The notes below the pieces were generated by a model. That model did no database searches and was not told the DNA's origin. It saw nothing but the letters and a program-made list of their open reading frames with translations. Below are positions 46,051 through 59,400 of a stretch of DNA of 64,000 bases, piece after piece; position 1 is the first letter of the stretch, and every line of letters begins with the position of its first letter. The DNA is taken from positions 21,656,774-21,720,773 of the forward strand of contig NC_050468.1 of assembly GCF_013373865.1 (NCBI RefSeq). The letters run 5' to 3'. The position numbers and the translations under genes are program-made. Source of the stretch: Monomorium pharaonis. Taxonomy: Eukaryota; Arthropoda; Insecta; Hymenoptera; Formicidae.

Positions 46051-47067
46051 AGGAAAAATTGAGCTCGCGTAACTTTGGCATTTTACCGTATATGGTCGAG
46101 AAAGATTTACGTGATGTGTTTTTAAAGTCGTATACAATAAAGTAGGATTTCTTCCTTTCTATCAATACTTTTTTACATTGCGCGCTTTTGTTACAGTAGC
46201 CGTTTAAACGTTGACTGGGAGTTGTATTACTTTTTTACCGTAACAAATGGTAATTGCAATTAAAATCATTAATGTGTAAAACAATTGGTACGCAAAGGGA
46301 TATATGAATAATCGCGCTCATTAAATCACTGTTACCGCTTTAATAACAATCGCAAATGGGAGAAATGCACCGCGTAAGCGCATGCGATAGAGTAAATAAG
46401 TCACACACGGCATATGCGATAACAGGATGAATATTTAATTAGCGCAAAACGCAGTCTCGGGAAATGAAATAATAACGGGTGGGGAAACGCCGGGAGACAA
46501 TCACGCCAAAACTTAACTCCGGCGATACGTTTTATTATCCGTCATTCGAGGAGGAAAAGTAGCAGCTAGCGTTTCGGTGACTACGTAGCGTAACCCCGAG
46601 TGATTCGATTACTATCAAGTAATTTATGCAAAGCAGCTCGCTAAACGAAGCGGACAGCGAACTTTTCGACGGCAGAATTATTTCTCCCTTTCAAAGACCG
46701 TTTTATTGCTCGCGCCGGCTGTCCCGTCGCGTCGACATCTTCGCTACTTCGCCGAGTTGTTCGGCGAAACTTTTTCCTCTCGGTCTGTCAGAATTATTAT
46801 TATCTTGAGAATTATCTTCTGTAAAACGCGCTTTCGTCGTCGCACGCACACACACGCTTCTCTCACACGGCTTATCGGAGTTGTATTAGTCAATTGATAA
46901 AAAGTTGAGGAAAGAAAAGGTCGCGTGCATCACTGTCGCTATATACTGTTTATTAGTTGCCACATCTGCTTATATTAGATATCTACTTTATAATGCAATC
47001 GATTATTATTATATACATGATATTACGAATTATTTTTCTTTCGCCCAAATGCGTATAAAGAAATTTT
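46050..47067. other. Mixed DNA with no gene seen
   Basis: CpG content falls gradually. Frames at 46,626-46,900 start at ATG but show no similarity and sit in mixed-composition DNA. Confidence 0.45.
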
Positions 47068-47537
47068 CGCGTAAGAAAAGCGATTGCTCGATTTTTAGTT
47101 TTCTTCTTTTAAGTAATAGTTAGCTTTGCGAAGGGGATTTATTTTCTTGATGACCGTTTTAAAATACACTCTATTGAAACGAACATAATATATTTAAAAT
47201 AAACTTTTATATACACATAGGAAAATATACTCATAAGTTCATACGTATCTGCAAATTTATCATAAGCATAAAATTTATTACAAAATATATTCTAAATCTT
47301 TTAAAAGTTTTGTTTGCTTGTTATTTTGATTTTCTTTCAATACAATTTTATGACATTCTTCGAAAAGTATAACATTTTTTTCTGTCGTATATAATAATGA
47401 GTCTTCTAAACTTTGTAATTCTGTAGATTTTAGGACAATTGTAAACAAATATTCTCTATTGAAGATAACTTATTAGGGAGAAAAAAAAAAGAGTAATCGT
47501 TTTTCTTGACAGTATTTTTCTCCGTGCGGTTTTACGG
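47068..47537. repeat. Diverged 0.5-kb direct repeat, copy B
   Basis: Partner of 43,661-44,200, about 3.4 kb downstream in the same orientation. The order of shared landmarks is preserved across the full length, which argues for duplication or two insertions of one element rather than chance A/T similarity. Confidence 0.7.
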
Positions 47538-49467
47538 TGCAATGATAAATCTTTCGTATAAGCACACTGATTCCTAGTATTTTCTTCTATGTAGAGAAAA
47601 AAAGTACACTACATTATATCCTTGGCATTTATTATCGTTTCTGGAGTGTCCTATCGCCGGATCTGCCCGGTTATCACAGGACACGAAACCTGAAGTTTCG
47701 TGCCGTTTCGTGAAAGCGACCGCGCTCTCGACCGGCACACGTGCGCGCGATTTCTCCTCGCCACTGCACGCACATTCTTACACGAGCCATCGGCGCGCGA
47801 GCGCGTCCATTGGCCGACATCCAGTTTTTCGGCTCGAGTCGCCGATATTATGATTGCGAATGGAGGAAGCTCTGCCAACGGCACAGAATCTCTGTGCGGT
47901 CTCTCTTTATGTCCCCAAAAAGCTTTTAAAAATAGAGAATTAGAAAAGTATGAAGTACACTAAACAGATCTCTTTTTTTTTTTATGTACCGAAAGTCAAA
48001 CGTCAAAGGCTGTACGTTATAACTTGATTGAAAAGCTAAACTTTTTTTTTAATATTTTTTCTCGGAATAACATCCGCGTAGTTGCGGGAGAAATGAGATG
48101 TATGCCGGCGGAATATACAATATCGTGCCAGTCCAGCAAGCAACTTTCCGATCCACCGGTATATATTTCCAATAAGTTTTATGGGCCAACTCGCTCCTGA
48201 CCGCGATTTTCTGGTCTTGCTCGGTGAGCATACCGGGCCGAAATTTCTCTGGCTCGATGTTTTCGAGGTGTTCGCCGATCCGTTAAGTGCGTTAATGAGA
48301 TACGCGGGGATAAGCCGCGACCCAGATAGACAGCGTGTGACTTTGAGCGAGGGGAAAGTTGTCAAGCTTTAATTCGCGACTGATCGTAGGTGAGAAACCG
48401 ATTATCCGCGGTTATTGTCCCTATGAAGTGCGTGGAACTAGACAATTAGAAAATTTCAGAGAGAAATGTGGTAATTTATAAAAGAGTGCATTGTCGTGCT
48501 ACACAAATAATATGCTTCAGTGTCAGATTTTTATGGATTAATGTGATTTTGAAATTGTACATTGCATATTAGAGTCAGATCAGCTGCGATGATTGCAATT
48601 GTGGGTGACAATATATTAAATTGTCATTGAAAAATATTACGCTGACAATTTGACTGGAGTAAGAATCTTTTTCCATCGATAAATTATTCTGCTGCAGTTT
48701 TGAATCGCGGGAAAGACGCGCTTTATAACTGTTAATGAAGAAGTTTTGCAATTTTTGTTTTGTTTACACAAAGTTTTGGATTTACGAATCCATTAACAAA
48801 GTAAACCGGGATTTCGTTGTTTAATAATGTGTGTGCACGAACTCTTTGGGGTTCGGCGAGATGGCTGGAGCGTTTTAAACTTCTCTTTCTTCTTTTTTTT
48901 CTTTGGTAACCTTGAAGTCGTTGGGTTCTCGAAGGTTATTCAATCGGTCTAGTGTAAGTGAATCCAAGCTAATCTACCTGAAGCCAATACAAGGGGCGCC
49001 GGCTTAACGATCGGTATTAAAAAAATTCACGATTCAACATCTGGTCATATTGTAGAAAAGTTTCTGACTTTTTTCCCCAACAGTTATAACGACTAATTTT
49101 TTTATGTGTAAATACTCCTGGAGAAAATATATTGGAGAGATTAAATCTATCTTTAAAAAAAATATCAATTATATTTAGAAATCTTTTTATATTGTTTCAG
49201 TATGTTACTTTGTGAGCTAACAGAATAACCGACATATATCTATTGAGATAAAAAATATTTAATAAAATTACTATCAGATACACATTAAAATAAAACTTTT
49301 AACTATGTCGAAGGAAAACACTGAGTTGAATAATAAGCATTGCTGTTAAAAGCTGGATTTATGACACGATTCGTTTCGTCCTCCGCTTCTCGTTTCCGGT
49401 TATTACGTGAGAAAGTCGGGCAAGAAAAGTCCTACTTGCTTCGCGGAGATCTCGCAAGAGGAATGGG

Positions 49468-49470
<3 letters not shown>
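47538..49470. other. Mixed DNA, no confident gene
   Basis: A CpG-richer patch lies at 47,640-47,910 and another at 48,060-48,380. The second has an ATG-started 63-codon frame on the + strand (48,181-48,372) and a 109-codon frame on the - strand. Neither has flanking splice evidence or known similarity. The rest is AT-rich. Confidence 0.4.

Positions 49471-49471
<1 letters not shown>

Positions 49472-49510
<39 letters not shown>
49472..49510. repeat. (GA)n microsatellite
   Basis: About 19 GA units. A second GA run of about 11 units lies at 49,719-49,741. Confidence 0.95.
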
Positions 49511-49514
<4 letters not shown>

Positions 49515-49744
49515 AGAGAGAGGGAGAAAGGGGAAAACAGAGCCAGCAGTGAACGGATCCAGTTCAGAATTCGCCCCGTGTGTAGCACACAAATTTCTTG
49601 ACGTTCCCAACTCGTTAACGTGCGATTCAAATCGCAGTAATTTAAAATAATCGACGACACATTATATCCAGATATCTGCGTGTCGTAATACCCTGGCACG
49701 ATTGTCGTTAGGACAAACAGAGAGAGAGAGAGAGAGAGAGAATG

Positions 49745-51800
49745 ATATTATCACAAGAAATTAGAGAATTTTTTCGGAAGGAACTTAATTAAAGTTATCA
49801 ATCAATCGGTTGGAGAGATCTATCAATTACGTTTTGTCGTACGGTGTTAATTCTTTTCTTCTCTCTCTACGTTGTCCCTTTTTTTACATTCAGTGATGTA
49901 ATTACTTTCAAGATAATATTTCAGGAAAGTTAATTTTCTTCACACTTTATTTGAAGATAAATATTACAAATGCTCCTAATTTAATTTAAAGGTCTATCTA
50001 AATCTATATTTATCCTCTTACGCTTTAGCGCTTATTTTTTTTCAGTGTAAAAGAACGCGTGTTCATTTACAAGTTGACAGGCGGATACGTTGCAAGTTCA
50101 ATTTCACAGTCGTTCGGAGCAATGGAAGTTCGGATTACTGCACGGTTATATCGTATGAAACGCGATCCAACGACTTGCTGCAGGCCGGCAGAAACCCCAG
50201 CACGCTCCATTCGCTCCTAAAATACCGCGGCTTTGTCACGGCAGCATTCTTCAAAGTGTTTTTGCGGCAAGACCAAGAAACATTTTACGAAGTAGCGCGC
50301 GATTAATTCGATACAGATGTGTGTGTGTGTGTTGTAGCTGGCTGGCTGGCTGGTATCTAGGCAGAATCTGCAGGTCACAATCGAATTCACGCGCGGTGTA
50401 TGACAGGAATTATTGACGTCGCGCGATATTTTCAGGCTTCGCTTGTGTGCGTGCACGCGCTAGATGATAAATACCCTCACCGAACGGTACAGCCGTCGAT
50501 GTAACGCGCGACAACGGTAATAACATCTATATAAGTTGAATATATTTTTATTAATTACAGTTTTTGTTTGGCTTACATTCCGGTGGCTCTTTCACCTATC
50601 GTTTCCGCAATTGGCGATTTACTGCGCATTATTTGTACTTACACTAAAAAAAAAAAAAAAAAAAAAAAGATCTTGCAACTTCAACAAAAATTATATGTGA
50701 ATTTTCAAATTCCATACGTGACAGCCAAAGTTCTAGCAAATACAAAAATTAGCGATACATTTTGGTTGTGTTATATCAAGAAATCTATATCGGCAAAAAT
50801 TTCTTTGGGTGTACGTGTTTACATTTGCGTATGTAAATAAGACAAAAAATTAATTGAAAAGAGGAGGAAGAAAAAGCAGCTATTCGTAGAGGATACCTTC
50901 GATTTTTGGAGGTGAGGAGCTCTCGTCGTAAGGCGCGCGTCGCATCATATTCGCACGCGTCGACGTGGAAAGCGTAACTCTCGGAACGGCAGTTCCCGGA
51001 TGATGCCAAGATAATGGCGGGATAAAATCGCGGGAATCCGAGCGATTCGAGATGGAGATGTCGAAGCGCGAGATTTATCGGCGCGCGCGGGAGCACGTGC
51101 CGCGCCATACATATATGCGTATATACGTAGGAGAAAATTTAACGTGTGCATATCTTTCGCTTCCCGTCCGGATGCTTGACGTTGAACAATGCTTCTCGGT
51201 TAGGAGAGCCACCGTGATATATTCGTAGTCTATCGTCGCTAGGATGACGCTGAAGAATCTCTCCATTCTATCGTGAACATGAACGAGGACGGCTGAGAAA
51301 TGAAAAAAGGAAAAAGGTACAGGTCGACTTTTACGTATATATTGCATATACGGCGCGGCGCGCTTAGATAACTTAAAATTATCTGTAGATAAATCACGTA
51401 AACGTATATCTTAGATAAGTTTCTGGAAAGAATTATACCAGATAATTTTCAGGTAGCGCCGTTGTGTCGAGAGCGGAACACAATAAAACGTTGTTACTCC
51501 GAATGCGAATTCGTCGACGTAATATTTTTTTCTACAACTCGTCCGCGTTCCGACAACATCTTCTGGCGGAGGAACGCCGTGATTGGAAAGTAAGTTAGGT
51601 AAACGTCGCGCGCGTCAAGGCAACGCCGTCCGTTTCGGCGAACGCGTCGGTGAACGAGAACGGTGTGTATTCTTATCGAGGGTTTGCGCGCTATCATTAT
51701 CGGGGGAGTCGAGATACAGATATAGTTAGAAATAATAGAAACACGGCATTCTTGGTGGGTATTTCCGGCGCGCGTAATCCCACGTGTTGGACGAGTGCAA
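49745..51800. other. Mixed DNA with no gene seen
   Basis: Includes a 23-base A-run at 50,646-50,668, a (GTGT)n run at 50,317-50,332 and CTGG repeats at 50,337-50,352. CpG-richer patches at 50,880-51,120 and 51,490-51,780 contain no recognised exon. Confidence 0.4.
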
Positions 51801-51803
51801 GGG

Positions 51804-51844
51804 TGCCTTGCCTGCCTTGCCTTGCCTTGCCTGCCTGCCTGCCT
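51804..51844. repeat. (CCTTG/CCTG)n tandem repeat
   Basis: About nine short units of TGCCT/TGCCTT. A simple-sequence array without coding meaning. Confidence 0.9.
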
Positions 51845-52171
51845 ATGTCGGATTGGACGTCAGCGGCAGGTCGAGGGCGAAGGTAGGTAGGGCGAGGGGA
51901 TCGCTATCGTAATAAAGGATCCGACGACCCCGAACAATCTCCCTGGTGCGACGCGCCGAAAAAGGATCTCGCATCGAGCAGGGGTGTAGCGTCGCATTCC
52001 TTCCTTGCGCTAGTCCTTTCTTTTCGAGGAAAAGAACTTGAGATTAAAAAAAGAAGTCCAACAAAAACGTCTGATCAGTTAAAGTCGCTTTGCAACTATG
52101 TAATGCCGTTTCTGTTGTAATTATTATCTGTTCGTCACGCGCTAGAGCTGTTTGATCGGCCGGTTTCATTT

Positions 52172-52345
52172 TAGGGTAATTGTTTTGGGAGTCTCTGAAA
52201 CATTCAAATGATAGATTTGACTTTTCGGCGTGATTACCCGTGGTGCTTGAATGGTCCGAAACATTCAAATGACAGGTTCCGCCCGCGTCCAGGATAATTG
52301 GAATGCTGTGACGCCCGGAACGTCTGAATGGGTATCATTTCCGTC
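52172..52345. repeat. Three degenerate tandem units of about 60 bases
   Basis: Units share GGTAATTG / GATTACCC / GATAATTG starts and GAAACATTCAAATGATAG (52,197), GAAACATTCAAATGACAG (52,259) and GGAACGTCTGAATGGGTAT (52,317). Period is about 58-63 bases. The first two copies of the core match at 17 of 18 positions and the third is weaker. Confidence 0.7.
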
Positions 52346-55300
52346 CCGAAATCACACACAACATACAAATTGTAATGCAAAATATGTAAAAGTGTTAATT
52401 ATAGTAGAAAGGTTATTGTGCCGTACGCGGCGATATTGCCGGAGCGTCGTATCATTGCTACGCGCCGTCGTGAATATGAATGCGACTATTCTTGGTCACG
52501 CATGGCGACGCCTTTGGCTTCGAGTTATTTCTAGTCGTACGGTGTGACGCGAAACGCGCTCTCTTCTACGGCGGCGGCGAGAGCGAACGGTTGCGTCGTG
52601 ACCGCTTTACGGAATTTTGTAACACAGATTCTCATGCGATCTACGCGATCCGGAATGTCACCTTTGTGTCAAGCATCGACAAGCTGCCCGCGATAAAAGT
52701 TTCACGCGAAACTTTCTCTAAGTCCTAAACCTATAAACCGATTGTCCTATCCTCGGTGAATTTTTTGCAGTTGTTAATAAACTCGTCGTATTCTTATTTA
52801 TAATACGTACTCTGTTTAAAAACAAGAAAAAATGTCTCCTTTACTTTTTACTAGGACGCAAACAAAAGTTTTGAACGTGCTCGGTCTATTCGAATAGCTC
52901 GAAGTAGGAAAAAAATGAGTGATCGGTCCCGTCAAATTGTTATGAGTTCCAAACTCAAGTTTGGAGAGTTCAGGTAGTAAAGAAGATTGGAAACGTAGTA
53001 CGCATCGTAAACCAAAGGACAGTTTTTCACGACTATTTCTCTCTTTTACGTTAATATGTAAAAGAAATAAGTAATAACTTGGAACTTTCAAATCTAAAGT
53101 GAGTTCAAACAATCCAAATTTGAAAGTTCGAACTATTTGATATTCTTGAGATGTAAACTATTTCTGTCACCGAGCACTACTTTTTACAATTTATTTTTAT
53201 AAAATTCATAGTTGAGTGCCATCCTAAAGAATGATATTACAGATGACGGAAAGATGATAAAGAATGTGTGGGGATTAATAAGGGTGCGATTGCAGGTTAC
53301 GAAAAATTGATTGCGCGAAGTGAATAATCAGGAACGGGAAAAGAGTAAATGTTTGTTGGAGTAAAAAAATGGAGTGAAATTTATTTATCCGTGAAAAGAA
53401 TATTCGGTAGTTCCGGAATATCTTGTGCAGTAAAATAATAATCCAAGTAAATCCGGCATATCTCCGGCGAGGTAGCTGCACGCTCACCGAGAGAAAATTA
53501 CAGCGTCACCTTAATAGGTGTAGCGTAACAAAGTGCGTCAAAAATTTCATTACTCATCCCGTTATCATAATCACTTTGCTTTATCTCTAATCTATAGTGT
53601 CGATAGCGGCTATACGGAACGATATTACACAGTTAAATAGACTATCAAATTAGAATTAAGCAAAACGCGGCGTGTCGTAATTTTATCTCGCTAATGATAC
53701 TATCTCAGCTAAATGAAATATTTCGTGTAAATATATGCGCGCTCGAAGTAATATCTTCTCGAATGTATTGTGTTTACATATACGTGTATGTGTAACGGAC
53801 GCGCGGCGATCGCGCGATTCTCGCTCGCAGAAGAGGATCACTGCGTATTTTGTGGCGTGAACCTCGTTGTCCTTGCCCGTCCATAGTTTGTTTTCCGGTT
53901 TAACGAGCAGTCCTTGCCAGACGATCGCGTCCTTTGAGCCCTCTTTCTTCTTTGAGCGTGTCTCGTTTATCTGCATGCTTTCTCCATTCACGTGCAATTG
54001 CCTAGCTTATGGACTACGGTCTGCGTTTTCTTTCGAGCAGTTTTACCCAGAGGGAAAGCCCCTAAGTAGCGGCGTACTATTGATTTAACGTTGTTCTCCA
54101 GTTCTCCATAAGCACCGTAAAAGTATTGAAACATCACTGTAAAATGCCCGCAGATAAACGTGCTTCAAGGCGGATTAATGGATTTACGCACTTTCTCCGG
54201 GATTGAATCGAATTTACAAACTACAGAGATCGTAGAAAACATTCGATAGCTCTGTTAAGAAAAAAAAAAAAGAAAAAAAAACTGATTTGAAACTATTAAA
54301 ATCTCTCGCTAAGAACGAATGTAGGAACAAACGTTGTATATCGCATAACATATAACTGCGACTCTATATTAGATTTATTACAGTGCATAAATTCTTAACA
54401 AAAAATATTGAGAGTATTATTAAGATAATATTACTCGGATAGTAGAAAAATTTTAAGCTTACTTCGGCTGGATACTTTTTGCGACAGTTTATCTTTTTAC
54501 ATGTAATTTTTTTTAAACTTGATTTACATTAAAAAAAATGAGGTTAATCTGGATTGTGCATATGCAAGGAATTTATAGATAGTCGATTGAGATTCGTTAT
54601 CTATGACCTGGATAATCGTGTTTCGTTTTTTGGCGGCGTTTTCGCATTATTGGTGTTCGGCCCCGTTCTCTCGTGTAATGCAATATATAATAGTAGCCGG
54701 TGCGCTTTAATTAGTGTCGTAACTTTGCCGTATTCATTTGCATTAACTCTTTTTTTCCTCCCCCTCTCTCGTTGCTCGATTTCCCGTTTCAACCCGCGAT
54801 ATCTTTTGCCGCCAGCCGGTGCTCGAACTTCACGAGTAATTATAACACGACGTGATAAAATCGCATTGATTCTAATTAGTTTTTTTAACGAATAAATTTG
54901 GTTAATCTTTTTTTAGATAATCTCAATCGCGAATAATACACGTTCGGCACATAATTTCTCATGGCGAAAGAATGAAGTATAAATAATGAGTGAAGTAAAA
55001 CTCATTTTTATAATCTGTTTTCTAAGCTACGCGCAGAATTTCATGCTTGTGAAACAGTTTAAATTGGCTTTTATTATGTTAATCACTATATACACGATGC
55101 AGCGCGTTGCTTTCATTGCACATGGTTCTAAACGCGATAGGTGCAATTAGAAATGCGTCGCGTGCGTCCCGTCGTTCTTATGAGTCTGCTTGGCAACAGT
55201 ACAACTTTATTCTTTTCATTTTTTCTCTTTTTGACTGCTTAACCTTTCCCTTTCTTTCTTTTTCTTTCTGCACGAAGCCTCGCAACTGGCTTTTCTCTCT

Positions 55301-56300
55301 TGCTGTTTCATACTTCTCATTCTTTGCCTGTCTAACCCTTTATGTACCACGTGATCTGCTTCTTTTATTCCGTCTCCTTTTTCTGAAGGCATAAATTGTT
55401 ATGAACTCTACCGACGAACATTTCGTCATTAAATTGATGCACTGACGCATCGTGTATTCTCTCTCTTTGTAGGAATTATATAATCTTGTAAAAAGATTGT
55501 TTTATATTTATGATTATTCTTGATATTCTTTCGTATTTTTCCTCCGTATTTGATTTGTTTTTTTTTTTTAACAAATTGGCGATCGTAAAGCAAGTTGTGG
55601 CAAAATCTTTTAATGTAATATTTATCACACATATTATTAGTATTAAGTTATTAATTTGCCTGAGGAAAATTTGTTCGCAATGTTATTTTGATTTAACGAA
55701 ACTAATAATAAAACTAGCTGTCAATATTTTTCTGAATATATTTTATTATATATTTTGAGGATTTTAATACATTTTCAGAGGAAACTAGATATTCGTCGAG
55801 AACTTTTTTTTTTCGGAGAAGTTTAACTATAATACCCGAGAGTTTAGTCGAAATGTATGTGGTTCATTAACGATCGCGGTCGTATATAAATAGTCGCATG
55901 TGTACACGCACGCGGGTTACCACACATTCAATGTCACGATTTCTGCATAGCTCCGTCCGACATGTATATTAGAGTAGATTACTTCATTGACATTATTTCC
56001 TATTTCCTTGCGTTATCTCGATGCGCGTTTCGCATACACAATGTACAGTTGCATATATATAGTATACATCTTGATAAACCGACGATAGAAATAATTTACT
56101 TGAAGTATAAATGCGTTGGAATTACTGTCGTACGGTTTTAATAAAAATGCTAAGAGAATTTAGATTTTTTTTTTGCTTTCAATTTATCAAAATTATCCGT
56201 ACGTAAGGCAATTATTTATTGATTTTTATCAAAATTTACGTACGAAATACAACGCGAAAATATATGGGATACATTTTACATACGTAAGATACGTTCATTT
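52346..56300. other. AT-rich and mixed DNA with no gene seen
   Basis: Includes an inverted repeat at 53,083-53,128 (AACTTTCAAAT arms) and an A-rich run at 54,259-54,281. Scattered frames of 60-113 codons have no similarity or splice support. Confidence 0.45.
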
Positions 56301-56339
56301 TAATTGAAAATGACTTATTGGTGAGATTTTGAGTCGAGT

Positions 56340-56913
56340 GCTTTTAATGGGCAGTGAAAACTCTCTCTCTCTCTCTCTCGCGGGAACGAGTATCTGTCAG
56401 TGCGTGTTTGTTTTCTTCCGACGAAATCATTCGACTAAAGTGCACAGGTCGTCGAGATATCCCGACGAAGTCGAGAGGATTTTAGTCGCGCACACTGAAG
56501 CGGCGTACGCCGTGGAAAGGGGGGCAGAAGGGAAAGAGGCAATAAGGCGAACCGAGGGACAGACGGCGGCGACAGACGGCGAGAGAGGAAGAGGCTGAAA
56601 GGATGAAAGAGGAGAGAGGGAGGGAGGGAGAAAACACAGCGGGAAGGAAATACCGAGGATCTCTCTCCGGGTGTATATCTCACGCACGCATATATACACG
56701 TGCTCGCACGTGCGATATTTTAAGCGCGATTCCCACGACGCAATACGCGCCGCGCCGACGACGACGCCCACGGCGACACCGCTGGTGGTGTTACGTCGTT
56801 AATTATCGATCGCGGTCGATTGACGATTTACGGGCGCGGGAATTAGCGGGGAGTACTAATACCGGGAGAGTCGTTCGCGGCAATCGGTGAAACGTTTTCT
56901 CGGTCGTTACGTG
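56340..56913 (+). promoter_or_regulatory. Candidate promoter and non-coding exon
   Basis: A CT run at 56,361-56,379 (GAGA-type sites on the opposite strand) lies just upstream of a TCAGT initiator at 56,396-56,400. A consensus donor GTG|GTAAGT follows at 56,913/56,914, giving a possible 515-base exon. The interval is CpG and purine-rich, with no protein I recognise. It resembles the 41,870-42,699 candidate in layout and strand. Confidence 0.45.
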
Positions 56914-58660
56914 GTAAGTTACCAAGTTCGTTTGCGATTACGTTCACGTGACGCGCAGCGAAAGCGCTCGTCGAGATCTCCGAGGGGGGAAGTTTACAAC
57001 GTCGGGGGAGAGGGCGGGGGAGAGAATCAGCGTCGTTGCTTCTCATTATTCCCGGCAGACGATTAACCTGCCGTACTCCACCCCCATCACCCCGCTATCG
57101 TTCTCGATTTCAGAATCACTGTGATTATAAACGTCGCGCTTTTCGTTACCTTTACCCGTCAAAAAACCTCGCGAAGAATCTCAAGTTGTACATATTTATT
57201 TCGCATTGATGTTTAAGTTCCTTTACGACTTCAAAGTCACTTTATTATCAACGAGAAATATGTATGTAGTATTTAAATATTTATGTAAGTGGTTATGACA
57301 AAATGATGCATAATGTATATATAAATTGTGATTTTTGAATTATATACTACGTATCCTGGTGGCTATACAGAACGCAATCATCCTTGTACTCGCTTTATTA
57401 ATCTGTGCCATTTTTCATTTTCCATCAATTTTTTTGTCGTATCTCTTCGTCGCTCGCTACCTCGGCGTCTTTGTTCAGCTACAGATTTCGATAAACGGCA
57501 TTGGATATCTCCGTGCTCTCTCTCTCCCTCCCTCCCCCTTCTTTTCATTCTCCTATCTTTCGCAACCGAAGATTACGTCGGGAAGAGCTTTGTCGTACGC
57601 GAGAGAGAGCTCCGTCCGGGTTTGTCTTCCGGCTATTCCGATCAAAGGATCGATTGTCCTTGCCATTCGTGAGTTCCGGCGACCGCGCGCAAGATCGTGT
57701 GCGTTTCCATGAAATTGGACGGGTTCAATCTTCAGAGGGCACCCCCGCATCTCTCTCTCTCTCTCTGCCGCTATTCTTGAAACTGCTGCATCGGGCAGCG
57801 TATGTACATGTACACATACACATGTATACGTAAAACCTTCCTGTATCACCGTGGACCACCCATCGGGATCGAAAGATCCTTTTCCGTTTGAATGTCAGGC
57901 CGTGCTTTAGGAATGTGCCGGGGTCTAAAGTGTATTTCTTATTATCATTTGATATTTATTGTTCGTCTATCATACTAAGAGATAAGGGTCTACCGCAACG
58001 TCACGACGATGATACGGCATGTCGCACGTTTCGCCTGACTAATGTTCCATTTTCCGCGAGGGCATGTTTTCCTCTTCTCATGAGATATACGTACGCCTGG
58101 ACATTCTTGCGAGTACCTCCGGGCCTGTTCTCTGCGTCCGGTATTTATGTAACGTGATTAAAAGTTAGGCGCATCTTGTTTTCTCTCCGCCGCTGCTTTA
58201 TTCAAAGTTTTTAACTTGCTACACGTGTGTGCGTGCGCGGACGCGAATTAAACAGAATTAAGTCGCCGCTCATGCGCGAGTATCGTAATTTTCACCAAAG
58301 ACACGTGCCATTTATATATGTATGACGTGACAAGATGTTGATCAAGCGTGAACGAGTTCTCGTTATCTATCGGACGTATTGGTCGGGCGCGAAGATATAA
58401 AGACGCGTCATTAGACAGCCGACTCCAATTAACCGCGATTCGCGTCGTCCGTAAATAAGTACAAATAATTGGATCGTCGATCTCCTCTATCTCGCTTCTC
58501 ATTAATGACGGACGTCGAAGGGGGTGGGGACGGTGCAATTGAGGATAACGAATTAAGTTGGCAGATGCGAAATGGGGACTGTTCGGCGACAATAAGCCGG
58601 CGAGGTAATATAAATTTAAAGAAAAGAAAATAAATCATCTCCGAATCGATAAAAGCGTGA
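56914..58660. other. Mixed DNA, no gene called
   Basis: CpG-rich with G-runs to about 57,110 (57,003-57,020 is G4-like), then alternating AT-rich and mixed patches. Frames at 57,328-57,833 overlap in all three phases and contain CT-repeat peptide, so they are rejected as genes. Confidence 0.4.
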
Positions 58661-59400
58661 CGTCGCGGTAAATAATGACGGGCCAAACAAGCGATTATTA
58701 ATGTCGCGAGAGCGAGTGAGGTGGGCTGGTCGCGGGAAAGGGAGATAGGCAGAGAGACGGATGAGAGAAATCTGACGAAAAAGGGAGCACGAGGAGATAC
58801 ATCGGAACGCGCGCGGGTCCGTGTTGAGGAACAAGAGGCGGAGATAGCCGCGTAACGGTTAACGGCCGACGGCAGGAGACGTTGGAAAAGGCGAAAGAAG
58901 CAGAGAGAGAGAGAGAGAGAGAGAATGAGAAGGAGGGAGAAAGATAGACGCGGAGGAGAGAGGAAGAAGAGAGCGGAGGCGCTATGGAGAGGCAGTCTGC
59001 TTCTGCTAGCCTCGACTCCGGTTGCCGTGACGACCCATACCACCCGCCATCATGCCGTCCCGGCATAGTCACAGTTACGGTCCCGGACTCTCTCTTTCTC
59101 TCCCTCTCCCTCTCTCCGTCTCTCTTTTTCTCTTCCTCTGCCTTGCGATCGACCCCTACCTCGTCCTCCACCGTCGCTGCCGCCGCCGCCGCCGCCGCCG
59201 CCGCCGCCCTTCTCCGCCACGACGGGCCTTCTCGTCGAGGAATCTTCGATCGTGCTTTCTCTTTCTCTCACTTTTCTGCTCTTTCTGCTCCTCTGTGGCT
59301 AAGGACCCATTGCGGTTTTTGGCCTGCGTCCTCCTACGGCGCGAGGTGCAATCGCTATGCCAAGTATCCGGCGTGATGTTTTAGTTTCGCTCGAGCAGGT
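58660..59400. promoter_or_regulatory. GC-rich island with GA and CCG repeats
   Basis: A (GA)n run at 58,902-58,924, CT-rich runs at 59,088-59,135 and (GCC)n at 59,179-59,209. Frames of up to 204 codons on the - strand are Ser/Leu repeat peptide. It may be a regulatory island; no start site is evident. Confidence 0.3.
59179..59209. repeat. (GCC)n trinucleotide repeat
   Basis: Ten uninterrupted GCC units. Confidence 0.95.

Noticed and set aside
48036..48372. Opposing frames of 109 and 63 codons
   Set aside because: No known similarity, no promoter or splice context; opposite-strand openness fits composition.
58429..59171. Frames of 157 and 204 codons on the - strand
   Set aside because: The peptide is dominated by Ser/Leu runs from CT and GA repeats; no similarity and no splice support.
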